Source of the DNA: Diphasiastrum complanatum | Lineage: Eukaryota > Streptophyta > Lycopodiopsida > Lycopodiales > Lycopodiaceae | NCBI GenBank assembly: GCA_029204225.1 | Contig: CM055095.1 | Coordinates: 32,179,732 to 32,243,731, forward strand | DNA: 64,000 bases | Direction of reading: 5' to 3' | In this document: piece after piece, positions 22,312 through 32,837 of the stretch | Layout of the letters: each line of letters opens with the position of its first letter | Numbering within the stretch: position 1 is the first letter of the stretch | Translations under genes and position numbers: made by a program | Notes under the pieces: model-generated | Databases searched by the model: none | Seen by the model: only the letters and a program-made list of their open reading frames with translations | What the model was told of the DNA's origin: nothing

Positions 22312-22460
22312 CTCTGTTGGATTCTCTCATGGTTATGTGCGGAATAAGAAAGAGAACTCAACATAGAAATTATAATAGGAGCTTTACCGAACTGTAGTTT
22401 CATACCTTAACTTAGATCGACATGAGGAATGTCTTGTAGGTGTTGAAGACAACCATAAAG

Positions 22461-23358
22461 GAGCAAAATAGTTAGGCGTCTGAGACAACCATGTTTCCTT
22501 CAAGATTAGACATTCCAAATGGAATGAGTATCAATGAGAGAAAAAATATCAGAAAGCATTTACAGTGGAATATACACAAGAAAATAGAGAATCTAAATTA
22601 AGCTGTTGTGAATACAAAGATCAAATCATGATCTTATGTCGTCGAATGGTTCACATTAATAGCGCACTATGTGTTGTGATCTTACTTAGCTAGGTATAGA
22701 TTGAATAACTATCTCTACTTCTTAAATAGCTTTCACTCTCTCAAACATCTCTGATCCTATAGAATCGGATAATTAAGATACAATGGAGTTTGCGAAAAAA
22801 CACTGAATCACACTAAATTATTATTTGTGTTCTTGTTGCTCACCCATGCATTCATCACTCTTCTCACTTACATCTATATTCGTGAGTGGCCATTATGTAT
22901 ATATATACTTGAAACAGTTACAATGATTGTGAGGGCAACGAGCGTGAAACAATGCAGTTACTAAAAGGTACTGAAATAAACTATAACATATTGTGCGTCG
23001 GACATGGAAGAGCATGACATGATGGTAATGATGTGGATCTCAAACTCGAAGACTTCAAAGTCGATGTCGTGGACCTCAAACTTGAAGACCTTGGTCTCGA
23101 AGATTTTGATGTCGATCTTGCTTCTGTTTTAGTCGATTGATTGCACAGACGTTTGACTTTAAAGAGTAAGGCTGCAATGTCGTTGTGTATAGAGAGAATA
23201 CATATTTACATGGTATACTGGTGCTCAGGAATCGAATTCGAGTGAGTCGAACTCGAATGACTTGAATTCGGGTGTGTCAGAATGAAGCTTAATTCCAATA
23301 GTACTAAGTGTTGGTGTGGTAGTAATACCAATCTGTAAGGGATATGGTACTTCAATCA
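22461..23358. other. Rest of copia LTR and neighbouring element, boundaries unclear
   Basis: Probably contains the remainder of the 5' LTR that ends at 22315 and the start of the interior belonging to the primer-binding site at 23359. No domain can be read. Confidence 0.3.
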
Positions 23359-23370
23359 GCACTGATACCA
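23359..23370 (-). promoter_or_regulatory. Primer-binding site next to the 141-bp LTR
   Basis: The minus strand reads TGGTATCAGTGC, three bases after the LTR end ACCAATA. The junction has the same layout as at 22299-22315. Confidence 0.7.
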
Positions 23371-23373
23371 CTC

Positions 23374-23514
23374 TATTGGTGATGAAGGAATTGATAGATT
23401 CTAGGCCATAGTGGAGTGAGAGGTCGTCGTCCCTAAAAGACAGAGACAAAAACATATTTCCTTGAGAGATTCAGAGGGCACTTAGAGTGAGTAGGAGTAA
23501 GATTAATTCCAACA
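23374..23514 (-). mobile_element. 141-bp copia LTR with polypurine tract on one side and primer-binding site on the other
   Basis: On the minus strand it starts TGTTGGAATTAATC directly after the polypurine tract CTTAAGGGGGAG (23526-23515) and ends ACCAATA before the primer-binding site. Its first part matches 11081-11145 in inverted orientation. Confidence 0.75.
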
Positions 23515-23526
23515 CTCCCCCTTAAG

Positions 23527-24190
23527 CTGACTACTATGAATTTGAATCTGAACTGAGATCTAACATACCTACCAAAGTAGCAAGTTCCTCTCTTGACAAA
23601 GGTTTTGTCAAAATGTTATCCAACATAGTATCTCTATGACAGTAACTTAGCACAACTTCTTTACTCTAAACCTTCTCTCTAAGAAAATGAAATTGAACTT
23701 CTATGTGTTAGTTCTAGTATGAGTTCGTGGGTTCAGAGATAGAGCTATACAGCTCTGATTGTTGCATTGGAGGACCGATTTGTGGTTACTGCAGATTATA
23801 TAGTAACCTTTTGATCCAAATAATATCCTTCACTACCGATGTAGCTACAACATATTCTGATTCTGTAGAGCACAGAGAAATGTATTTCTATTTTCTGCTA
23901 TTCCATTAGATGGGTGCTCCTGCAAGGAAACAAATGTAACTAGAAGTGGACCTTTTGGTATCAACGTCCCTGGCCTAGTCTGAATCTGAATAGGTGACTA
24001 ATGTGAGTGTAGCTTTTGTGTTTCCATTATAGCACAAAGCATAGTGCTTCGTATCTTGAATGTCCTTCAATACTCTTTGAAGAGCCTTCTAATGTTGTAG
24101 GCCTGGATTGGAAATGTATTATAACAATGTGCTTACTATAATTCAAAATCAGGTCATGTGCAGAGCATAGAATACATTATTGATCGGATT
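23527..24190 (-). pseudogene. Copia reverse transcriptase end and RNase H, minus strand
   Basis: Broken minus-strand frames show the copia order: a segment before the RNase H domain, then a YSDSDWAG-like block around 23940-24000 and the downstream segment up to the polypurine tract at 23526. Several stops and frame shifts are present. It is the 3' end of an element whose LTR is 23374-23514. Confidence 0.6.
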
Positions 24191-24450
24191 ATCGACTGGT
24201 AAGGATATCTGCACATTTCTTTCTGTTTTGCTTCGGTTCAGGGGCACATGTCTTTTGATAGTTTGGATTCGGGATCTATGGCTGAATCTATCGGCGTACA
24301 GTCCTCCATGCCATACCTGCAAAGTAAATTGGTTAGATAGACTATGACCTAATTAGTTATCCTACTATTGGACGTTGTCGCATTTTGCTTATTATAAATA
24401 GCTGCTCATATTTCTACATTTGAAAAGGCATTGAAACAAGAAGAACGGTT

Positions 24451-24574
<124 letters not shown>

Positions 24575-24857
24575 CCTGCAAACTTGAACACTCTTGAGCA
24601 TTCTAGTTCAGCTCTTTAAAGTTAATTAGAAATTGCTATATATCCATAAAGGCTCCAAGCAGTCTACAGTGAATCAGAAATAGACTCAAGGTCAAGAACA
24701 ATCATCGAGTCCACATTCGTCAAAGAAGAAGATGTTTTGCAGGTATTGCAAGCGCAATAACCTTGAGATCCAGGATTGCCGAATTTTCAAAGTGAAGAAT
24801 GTAGCCAAGCAATCTGATCAATAAGCAAATATAGATACAACATCTCCTGAAGTCGAA

Positions 24858-25064
24858 ATGGATGAAGGCACTTTTATGGTCAAAGACAAACATGCGAATT
24901 CGGATGGTTCGTGGTTTCTGGATTCTGGAACTACTCAACATATGACCGATCATCATGAGATTTTTCATTCCTATACACCTTACTGCACAAAGAAGTATGT
25001 TCATCTTGGTGATGATAGCACTCACACTATCGAAGGTGAAGGTACTGTAAGATTAAGGTTCTAG
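24858..25064 (+). pseudogene. Copia A protease
   Basis: Contains WFLDSGTTQHMTDHHE, the copia aspartic protease active site (Asp in DSG). The frame is closed by a stop after GEGTVRLRF; the homologous downstream part continues in 25095-25688. Confidence 0.85.
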
Positions 25065-25094
25065 CATGGTTGATTCAAACTATAGTCAAAATTC

Positions 25095-25840
25095 TTGTAT
25101 GTTCCTAAACTCTCTACAAATCTGTTATCAGTAAGTAGAATCACAGATTTAGGTCATAAGTTGGAGTTTGAGTTTGACCGATGCAGAATTATCGATAGGA
25201 ATAATAAGATCCTTGCATTCGACAAGAGACATGGATACTTATATAGATTTGCATATTGTTATTTTGATTCTAGTCAAGCTCTGAAAACATCTGTTCTTGT
25301 CAATAAAGCATTACTATGGCATCATTGCTTAGGACACTTGAATTATGCATCTATTTCAAACATGTCCAGACAATCCCTAGCACTTGATCTCGAGTATCCG
25401 TCTGGCAAAATCGATCTCCGTGTGTGCCATTGCTGCATCCTTGGAGAGCAGACTAGGATTCCTTTTAGATCGAGTCATAGACATGCAGCAAAAGGTCTGT
25501 TAGATGTTGTTCATACAGATATATGTGGACCTATGCAAACTCCATCATTACTAGATGCAAAGTATTTCATTACCTTTATTGACAAATTCTCCAAAAGAAC
25601 AGTTGTTTACTTCATCAAGCTTTCATTAAGTTCAAACAATTCAAAGAGCATGCAGAAAATTAAACTGACAAACAAATTAAATCACTGAGGTCTGACAACG
25701 GGGTAGAATACATCTCCACTGAATTCAAGGAGTACTGTCTTAACAACGACATTGAACAACAATACATTTCCTCCTATTCACCTTAGTCAAATGGTCTTGC
25801 TGAGAGAAAGAACAGAACTTTAGTCGAATCGACAAAGTGC
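25095..25840 (+). pseudogene. Copia A GAG-pre-integrase and integrase
   Basis: Shows VPKLSTNLLSVSRI, a pre-integrase His/Cys segment (LLWHHCLGHLN...CHCCILGEQ) and the core DDE carriers: HTDICGPM, RSDNGVEYI and SNGLAERKNRT. The frame changes after 25688, and a TAG interrupts ...SYSP-SNG.... All three acidic residues remain, but the reading frame is lost. Confidence 0.87.
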
Positions 25841-26475
25841 ATGTTATCACATGCGACACTTCTAAAGTCCTTCTGGGCTGAAGCTATTTCAACAGCAACC
25901 TATATTCAGAATAGATATCCTACTAAAGGTCTCTCAAACAAAACACCATTCGAAGTTTGGACATGTACCAAACCTTCTCTATCGAACTTACGAGCTTTTG
26001 GATGTACTGCTTATGTGCAGATTCCTCATGATCTCAGGAAGTAGCTTGACTTCCAGAGTATCAAATGTGTTTTCATCAACTACACTACTTCAGATCAAGC
26101 CTACAAGTTGTTCGATCTCGTCAAGTCGCTAGCTGGGATGTCATCTTCATCGAAGGTCAGTTTATCGACCTGATGGAAAAAGACAAAGCCCATATAGCCG
26201 ACTTGTCCGACTCATCCGACATATTGAACTTCGAGGTTCCCCAGTCGACTATTCCCATTGAAGGTCCAAGCTCATCTACTTTCAACAAACAACATAGAAA
26301 TAGCAATTCCAAAGATGATGATGTTGCATATCAACAACTACAATATGATAAAGATGATCAACTTCCCAGACCACCTATTAGGTATCTCGATGAGTCTGCA
26401 GCCTACCTTTTTCAAGAGAAAACGACTGTCGAAGAGGCACTCAGTCAGCCCGTTTCTGATCTCTAGAAAGAAGCT
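25841..26475 (+). pseudogene. Copia A integrase tail and linker
   Basis: The 25841 frame gives SFWAEAISTATYIQNRYPTK and FEVWTCTKPSLSNLRAFGC, the usual integrase C-terminal part. A shifted frame from 26065 holds the acidic linker before reverse transcriptase. There is a TAG at 26043 and another at 26464. Confidence 0.82.
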
Positions 26476-27171
26476 ATGGAAAAAGAGTATTTATCTCTTA
26501 TCAAGAACCAAACATGGACGATTGTCAAATTACCTGCTAGCAGAAATGTAGTTGATTGCAAATGGATTTTCAAAGTCAAGTACAGGACAGATGGAAGCAT
26601 CGATAGAAGAGAAGCTCAACTTGTTGCCAGAGAATTTTCTCAGGTATACAACGTTGATTACACTGAGACCTTCAGTCTAGTAGTCAAGCATTCTTCTATT
26701 CGACTTTTATTATCATTTGTTGCTGCAGTATATTTGGAAATACATCAAATGGATGTACAAACAACATATCTAAATGGAGTCATCAAAAAAGACATTTACA
26801 TAGTGCAACTTGAAGGTTATATTATTGAAGGTAAACACAATCATGTGTGTAAACTCCATAAAGCACTTGATGGCTTGAAACGATCTACTCGAGCATGGTT
26901 TCAAAGGATCAATACTTTTCTTATTGATCACAGCTACACACCTAGCTCTTCAAATTCAAATGTTTACTTCAAGGCAGTGCAACAGTCTTTTATGATTATC
27001 ACTCTATACGTGGACAACACATTGCTCTTCGACAACAGTATCAATTTGATAAAAGAAGCTAAGCCAATGTCATCTTCCGAATTCGACATGACCGATCTGG
27101 GCGAAGCTCATTTTTGCCTAGGTATTCAAATCCATAGAGACAAAAATCGAAAGTTGATCTACATTACTTAA
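26476..27171 (+). pseudogene. Copia A reverse transcriptase with YVDN in place of YVDD
   Basis: 231 codons covering NQTWTIVKLP, DCKWIFKVKYRTDGS, VARE(F)SQ, QMDVQTTYLNG, LDGLKRSTRAWFQ and the catalytic loop, which reads TLYVDNTLLF. The second catalytic Asp is replaced by Asn, expected to abolish polymerase activity. The frame ends at TAA 27169-27171. Confidence 0.88.
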
Positions 27172-27189
27172 CAGAGGTACCTCTGCAAT

Positions 27190-27790
27190 ATGTTAGTCAG
27201 ATATAATTTGGTTAATTGCAAGTTAGCTCTCTCACCAATGGAACCAAGTCTCAAATTGTCAAAGGACCAGTGTCCTCAAACAATTCAAGAGAAGGAGCAT
27301 ATGCATGAGTATCCTTATCATTTGTTAATAGGATCTCTTATGTACGCAATGATCTGTACCAGGCCAGACATAGCTTTTGCAATCAGCTCCCTAAGTCAGT
27401 TTATGACTAACCCTGGTATAACACATTGGAAGGCTCTCATCAGAGTCATGAGAGATCGTCGAGCTACTATGGACTTTTGCATTTGTTATAGAGCAGTCGA
27501 CAATGACAACCTCAATTTACTCATTGGTTACACAGATGTAAGTTGGGCAGGAGATAGAGACACTCGTAAATCCACTTCTAGATTTACAGTCTTCTCAACA
27601 ATGGTCCTATTTCTTGGAACAGTTGAAAGCAATCTTCGATAGCTCTATCTTCTATAGAATCAGAGTATATCGCAACTTCGCAAGCTACAAAGGAAGCAAT
27701 TTGGTTGAGGAACTTACTTTCATATATCAGTTGTCAAAGTACAGCAAAAAGGACCAAGAATGGATCCAAAACAGATCCACAAGTGTGATT
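27190..27790 (+). pseudogene. Copia A RNase H region
   Basis: Reads SLMYAMICTRPDIAFAISSL and GYTDVSWAGDRDTRKSTSRF, the RT-RNase H connection and RNase H start, then a frameshift near 27610-27640 into ESEYIATSQATKEAIW. Truncated by element B. Confidence 0.85.
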
Positions 27791-27793
27791 GGG

Positions 27794-28581
27794 TGTTAGA
27801 TTAGATCAATCTATCAATCTACACAAGATTAGATAGCTTTTAGATCACATCTACTTCAACAAATCTAACAAGAACAATCAAATATGATCAAAACTTGTAC
27901 TTGCTGGTTTCACACGTGTGAATACCTATCAGAGTATGGACTACCAGCAAATAATGAAGTACAATAAGCTTAGAAACCATTAGAAGCATAAAATCACAAG
28001 ACAAATGGAGAGATTACTCAAGAAATGCACCAAAACCAAGATTTAGCTTTCTTGTCAATTATGGCCAAATGAGCCACCATATATACACAAGAGCTGATGC
28101 TTACTTAGCTGATTTGGCACGTGTGAGAGTGCCTACTCATTAAAGGATCCACCAATAATCATCAATATGGCACATGGACCAAGTTTCCTAACTTATAGCC
28201 ACCTCCCTTGATTTTAGGCAATTTTTCTAATTTACAGAGACTTGCACAAATATCTACTACAAGTTGAATCTCACCTACTACTGATGTTTTCACACATGTG
28301 AGCAGTCCTTGGCACGTGTGATATCACTCCTATCCATGTGAAATAGCTTTTCCTACCAATAAAATGATGCCAAGTGGCATATAGCTAGAAAACTAGATTT
28401 TGGCCATTTTAGCCACTAGATCTCAAATGAAATGGTAGGTACAACCTATATGACTCATCTAAATGATAAATGCATTTATTTCACATGTGGGAACAGGCTC
28501 CACACATGTCTAATGATGATATGTACTACTCATAATGGTATTTACAAGATTTGATCAAGTTAGCTTTTGCCAATTTTAACA
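27794..28581 (-). repeat. Element B 3' LTR, 788 bp
   Basis: Bounded by TG...CA on the minus strand. It contains three CACGTG G-box cores (27913-27918, 28118-28123, 28313-28318), the first in the 14-bp palindrome TTCACACGTGTGAA, and several CACATG variants. Confidence 0.85.
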
Positions 28582-28594
28582 CTCCTCCTCAAAA
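28582..28594 (-). promoter_or_regulatory. Polypurine tract of element B
   Basis: The minus strand reads TTTGAGGAGGAG immediately before the LTR start TGTTAAAATT, where plus-strand DNA synthesis would be primed. Confidence 0.65.
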
Positions 28595-28687
28595 CTAACT
28601 TGATAAAAATATGATGATATTGAGATTGACTCCATGGGCTGAATTGGTCTTCAAATATGGATCCTTGCTGGTTCAAAGGTGTGAAAA

Positions 28688-30679
28688 TCAGCCAATGAGC
28701 TTGATGTCGATCCGAAATCGCCGTATCCATGATAATGCCTCTTTGATGTTGACTTTTTTGATGAACTTGAGAGCTTTGCACCATCCTAGCACCTCTTTCA
28801 TTGATTTGTTCCATCCTTGAAGCATAGGATTGATCCAAAAGCTCCTCCTCCTTGAAAATAGCTGCAACTCCATGAGAAAATAAAGAGTCCTTCTTGACTC
28901 ATGAGGATCACAAAGTTCCAACATCATGTTACCAAGATCTCGAGGATTAGGCTCGTCAACATTGACAAGACTATGCATGCTATAATAACAAAGAGTTTGT
29001 ATCATATCTTCATGCTTGGTTTCCATGCTAATCTCAGATCTAATGAGGCTAGATACTTCATGATGGAGATAAGTTTCCTTAGAGGATGATTCACTTTCTC
29101 TCATAAAGAGTTTACAATTTGCCTCAATACATGAAAAAAGACAATTTTTCACACTATGAGTGGACAAATCACTCTTGCTCTTGCAAGACTCAAGAGCATA
29201 CATTTGAAGAAATAACCATTTGCTTTCTAATTGATCTAAAATCAATTTCAAATCATTAAGAACATCAACTATGTTCTCAATAGAGACATCATACTCAACT
29301 AGTATGGCTTTACTCCAACTTTGAGATGCAAAAGTCTCACTAAAGCAAATTGATTCACCAAATGACATAAGAGAAACAAGCATGAGATGTATACTACTTG
29401 AAATGTGCTCCTCTTTCCCTTGAAATGTGAGCCATATGAGCTCAACCATGTCTCTTGATATTCTTCTTGGAATCATAACTTGAGAAGGACTCTCCTCCTC
29501 AATCCTTGGCACACTTGAACCTTGAGATGACTCCTCAAGATCAACTTCTTGGTGCTCCTCCTTGATGGGAATCCAAGACCTCCATGTCTCAAAATGATCA
29601 CAACAAACATGATCATATAATGTGCTCTTCATATGATCATCAACATTACTTATTCTAGAAACATAAGTCCAAAAATCACCACAACTTGGCTTGATTTTTC
29701 TAATATTGAAATCAAGAAGTATTTCCATCTCAATAAGGCTAACTACTTGCTTATGGATATAAGTGTCCACTTTGGATGCTTCACTTATTCTCATAAGAAT
29801 TTTACAACTTGCCTTTAAAATTGAAAGTTTACAATCTTCAACATTATGAATGAACACATCATTCATGATCTTATTGAAACCAACAAAAAATACATTATGA
29901 AGACATTTCCATTTCCTTGACTTCATATTCAATGTAATTTTACAAGGAAAACATGATTTGCTATTTATTAAGGCATCACACTCAACTAGTATTGCCTTCA
30001 TCCACCTTTGAGATACAAAAATCTCTTCAAAGCAAAATAGTTCTTCATAAGATTTCATGAGAGCATAAATGAAACTATTTTCATTTTGTGATTGCTCCTC
30101 CTTAATATTTCTTGGTTTCTCTTGGATCATAACAATAAATTTGAACTTTTCTAAAGTTCTAAGCAAAATGCTTTCCAAGGACATGAAATAAATCCAAGTG
30201 ACATTTATCTTTGCATCTTGAGCCAAACAATGCACTTCCAAATGAAAAACTTCTAAAGGTTTGAAATGTGTGATGATGGACTTTTGAAGACAAATCTTGT
30301 AAGTCCTTGTGAGACTCCAAGCCTCATGCATCTTTCCACAAAGAAAACACCTTTCCTTGGATTTGTCCTTCTTTCCTTTGCACTTTGAGATTGAAGCTCC
30401 ATCCTTCACCTCGGCCCCCTTGCTTTGGTTCTCCTTGGATGGATTGGTCTTCATTTTGTAGCATCTTGAGACAAAATGATCTCTCTTGCCACAAAGGTTG
30501 CATTTAGGATCCTTACTTGCCTCCAATAGGTTGCCACCTATTGATGCCATGATGAGGAAGTAAAACCTAGTGATATGACTTTTCAAAATGTTATTTGTGA
30601 CTCTCAAGAAACTAGATTTGAAGACATTCAACAATCTAGAAGGATCTACACAAGATCTAGACCACAAATATTGAATCAT
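28688..30679 (-). CDS. Uninterrupted zinc-knuckle protein of element B with internal duplication, 663 codons
   Basis: The whole frame is open; a plausible start is the Met at codon 44 (30550), giving 620 residues beginning MASIGGNLLEASKD. A canonical CX2CX4HX4C knuckle (CNLCGKRDHFVSRC) is at residues 60-73, followed by a Lys-rich stretch and a second incomplete Cys/His motif (CFLCGKMH, 111-118). Residues ~203-368 and ~431-597 are diverged copies of one another: QRWMKAILVE/QSWSKAILVE, HNVEDCKLS/HSVKNCLFS, YIHKQVVSLIEMEI/YLHHEVSSLIRSEI, with an offset near 230. A weak third copy may start at 623 (GWNKSMKEVLGW). An acidic linker (EESSQGSSVPRIEEES) separates them. I do not recognise the repeated domain. 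The knuckle suggests a Gag-like nucleic-acid-binding role; this is inference. That the frame has stayed open suggests selection or youth. Confidence 0.7.
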   Translation of the reverse strand: MIQYLWSRSCVDPSRLLNVFKSSFLRVTNNILKSHITRFYFLIMASIGGNLLEASKDPKCNLCGKRDHFVSRCYKMKTNPSKENQSKGAEVKDGASISKCKGKKDKSKERCFLCGKMHEAWSLTRTYKICLQKSIITHFKPLEVFHLEVHCLAQDAKINVTWIYFMSLESILLRTLEKFKFIVMIQEKPRNIKEEQSQNENSFIYALMKSYEELFCFEEIFVSQRWMKAILVECDALINSKSCFPCKITLNMKSRKWKCLHNVFFVGFNKIMNDVFIHNVEDCKLSILKASCKILMRISEASKVDTYIHKQVVSLIEMEILLDFNIRKIKPSCGDFWTYVSRISNVDDHMKSTLYDHVCCDHFETWRSWIPIKEEHQEVDLEESSQGSSVPRIEEESPSQVMIPRRISRDMVELIWLTFQGKEEHISSSIHLMLVSLMSFGESICFSETFASQSWSKAILVEYDVSIENIVDVLNDLKLILDQLESKWLFLQMYALESCKSKSDLSTHSVKNCLFSCIEANCKLFMRESESSSKETYLHHEVSSLIRSEISMETKHEDMIQTLCYYSMHSLVNVDEPNPRDLGNMMLELCDPHESRRTLYFLMELQLFSRRRSFWINPMLQGWNKSMKEVLGWCKALKFIKKVNIKEALSWIRRFRIDIKLIG

Positions 30680-32147
30680 ATCTCTTTCAACATAGTCAAT
30701 TGGAAACTAATCTTTGCTTTGATCACTAAGACAAAAGCACTCTATCAAGTCACAAAAGTCAGATCCAAACACCCCTATTGAACTCAAAAAATACCAATGA
30801 ATCTTCCTCTTGAGAGTTGGAATGGATTTGAAAAGATTTGACACCTAGATTTTCCTTTTCTCTTGACTAGTTCTCTCAACTTTTGAGATTCTTGAACAAA
30901 GTATGGGTTTTGTTTCAAATACTTGAAAATCAAACTTAGTCACTCCTTTTGGATTCACTCTTGACCCAAATAATCTCACTCTTGAGATTTGGATTGAATT
31001 TGATTTGATTTGACAACAAATCAAACCACTAATTTTCACAAAAAAAGGATCTACACTAGATCACAAAAACTTGACATGTATACTTGATTCAAACACACAA
31101 AGATCAGATCCGATCACCCCTTTTGGAATCCCTCTTGACCCAAAGAATCTCACTCTTGATATTTGGAATGGACATGAAATGGTTTGATAACGATCTATGT
31201 CAATAATTTTGCACCAAGCTTAAAATTTAGACATCTAGAGATTCACAAAGATCCCAACCATGCATGAACACTCAAATATGGACTCCTCCATGTTCTAGAC
31301 TCCCAATGGGATCACAACTTGACCCTCACACTCTCACAAAGAAAGTTGAATAGAACTTACTTGAGTTTCATACATATAATGTCAAAATTTTGCTCAAAAA
31401 TTTGAATTCATTCACCCCTATTGGACTCCACCAAGTACCAATGACTCTACCTCTTTAGAGTTGGAATGAAATTCAAATTTCCAGAAATGTGAAACTTTTC
31501 TCTCACTAAGATATGTGCTTACAAAGAGCTAATGCCACTTAGCAAGATTTGATCACAATGAAGAAGACAAATTTTCCACCAAAGTCAAGAATTGAGTTAC
31601 TAGTTTTTGCCCTCTACAAAGGAAGGATCTCTTGGAAATTTTGGATCAACCACAACACATATGCCTCACTCACCTTTATGACTTTAATTCAAGCCAAAAA
31701 AACACACTCACACACTTGAGTAGGGGTGAACAATGTGATTTGAATCTCAAATTTTTCTCCTAGTACTTGCCAACAATTCTTATCACATAGGTAGATTTTG
31801 CCTTTATGAGTGTTTGTGCTTTAGAAATTCACTAAGATTTCACTTGGAGGACTGATCCAAGAGTGTCTTCTAGCATTTAGATGCTTCTAGACTCGGCCCT
31901 TTCACTCTTGAACAAATCTAGAATGAAGGTATAATAGATTTCAATCACTCCCCTTGCAAATCACTCCTTAATCTTTGGTTTATAGCACTCTTTATCTCTC
32001 AACTTCAATGTACACTCAAAAAATCAGAGAATTAACTTCAATGTACTGTAAACAAGCTTTAATCCATCTATATGATTGATCTAAACCAAGAACAAATCAA
32101 TGGAATAGAAACAATGCAAGTGAAAGCTTGAAAAATGCACTAAATTG
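30680..32147 (-). other. Element B leader with about 175-bp tandem repeats
   Basis: No coding domain is seen. Blocks of the form AATCTCACTCTTGA.ATTTGGA recur near 30795, 30970, 31145 and, more diverged, near 31445, a period of about 175 bp. This is the 5' untranslated part between the 5' LTR and the long frame. Confidence 0.6.
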
Positions 32148-32837
32148 AGATTAGATCAATCTATCAATCTACACAAGATTAGATAGCTTTCCGATCACAT
32201 CTACTTCAACAAATCTAACAAGAACAATCAAATATGATCAAAACTTGTACTTGCTGGTTTCACACGTGTGAATACCTGTCAGAGTACGGATTACCAGCAA
32301 ATAATGAAGTACAATAAGCTTAGAAACCATTAGAAGCATAAAATCACAAGACAAATGGAGAGATTACTCAAGAAATGCACCAAAACCAAGATTTAGCTTT
32401 CTTGTCAATTATGGCCAAATGAGCCACCATATATACACAAGAGCTGATGCTTACTCAGCTGATTTGGCACGTGTGAGAGTGCCTATTCATTAAAGTATCC
32501 ACCAATAATCATCAATATGGCACATGGACCAAGATTCCTAACTTATAGCTACCCCCCTTTATTTTAGGCAATTTTTCTAATTTATAGGGACTTGCACAAA
32601 TATCTACTACAAGTTGAATCTCACCTACTACTGATGTTTTCGCACATGTGAGCAGTCCTTGGCACGTGTGAGATCACTCCTATCCATGTGAAATAGCTCT
32701 TCCTACCAATAAAATGATGCCAAGTGGCATATAGCTAGAAAACTAGATTTTGGCCATTTTAGCCACTAGATCTCAAATAAAATGGTAGGTACAACCTATA
32801 TGACTCATCTAAATGATAAATGCATTCATTTCACATG
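32148..32837 (-). repeat. Element B 5' LTR, truncated at its outer end
   Basis: Matches 27798-28489 with about 19 mismatches and stops at TTCACATG, where unrelated sequence begins. It keeps the three CACGTG cores (32263, 32468, 32663). Confidence 0.85.

Larger units (their letters stand above)
21089..22460 (-). mobile_element. Minus-strand Ty1/copia derivative with internal deletion
   Basis: On the minus strand: LTR sequence ending CCAACA at 22315, then primer-binding site, gag, a degenerate zinc knuckle, an integrase tail and a truncated 3' LTR ending at 21089. The segments 21089-21230 and 22315-22460 are direct repeats with the same TGTTGG end and many matching bases. Protease, most of integrase and all of reverse transcriptase are missing, so it is a deletion derivative. 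Confidence 0.78.
24731..27790 (+). mobile_element. Ty1/copia element A, decayed, cut by element B
   Basis: Order on the plus strand: degenerate zinc knuckle (CRYCKRNNLEIQDC, no His), protease, GAG-pre-integrase, integrase, reverse transcriptase, RNase H. The last readable part is the ...SEYIATSQATKEAIWL block near 27660-27700. The LTR of element B begins at 27794, before the expected end of RNase H, so B inserted into A. The missing 3' end was not found beyond 32837. Confidence 0.88.
27794..32837 (-). mobile_element. Non-autonomous LTR retrotransposon B (LARD/TR-GAG-like)
   Basis: A left copy (27794-28581) and a right copy (32148-32837) of one long repeat lie in the same orientation. I count about 19 mismatches in ~690 bp (about 97% identical), mostly transitions. 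On the minus strand the 3' LTR runs TGTTAAAATT...CTAACA and is preceded by a polypurine tract GAGGAGGAG; the 5' LTR lacks its first ~88 bp. The interior has one long frame (28688-30679), no reverse transcriptase or integrase, and a 1.47 kb leader. It must have depended on proteins from other elements. No primer-binding site was recognised next to 32148. Confidence 0.82.
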
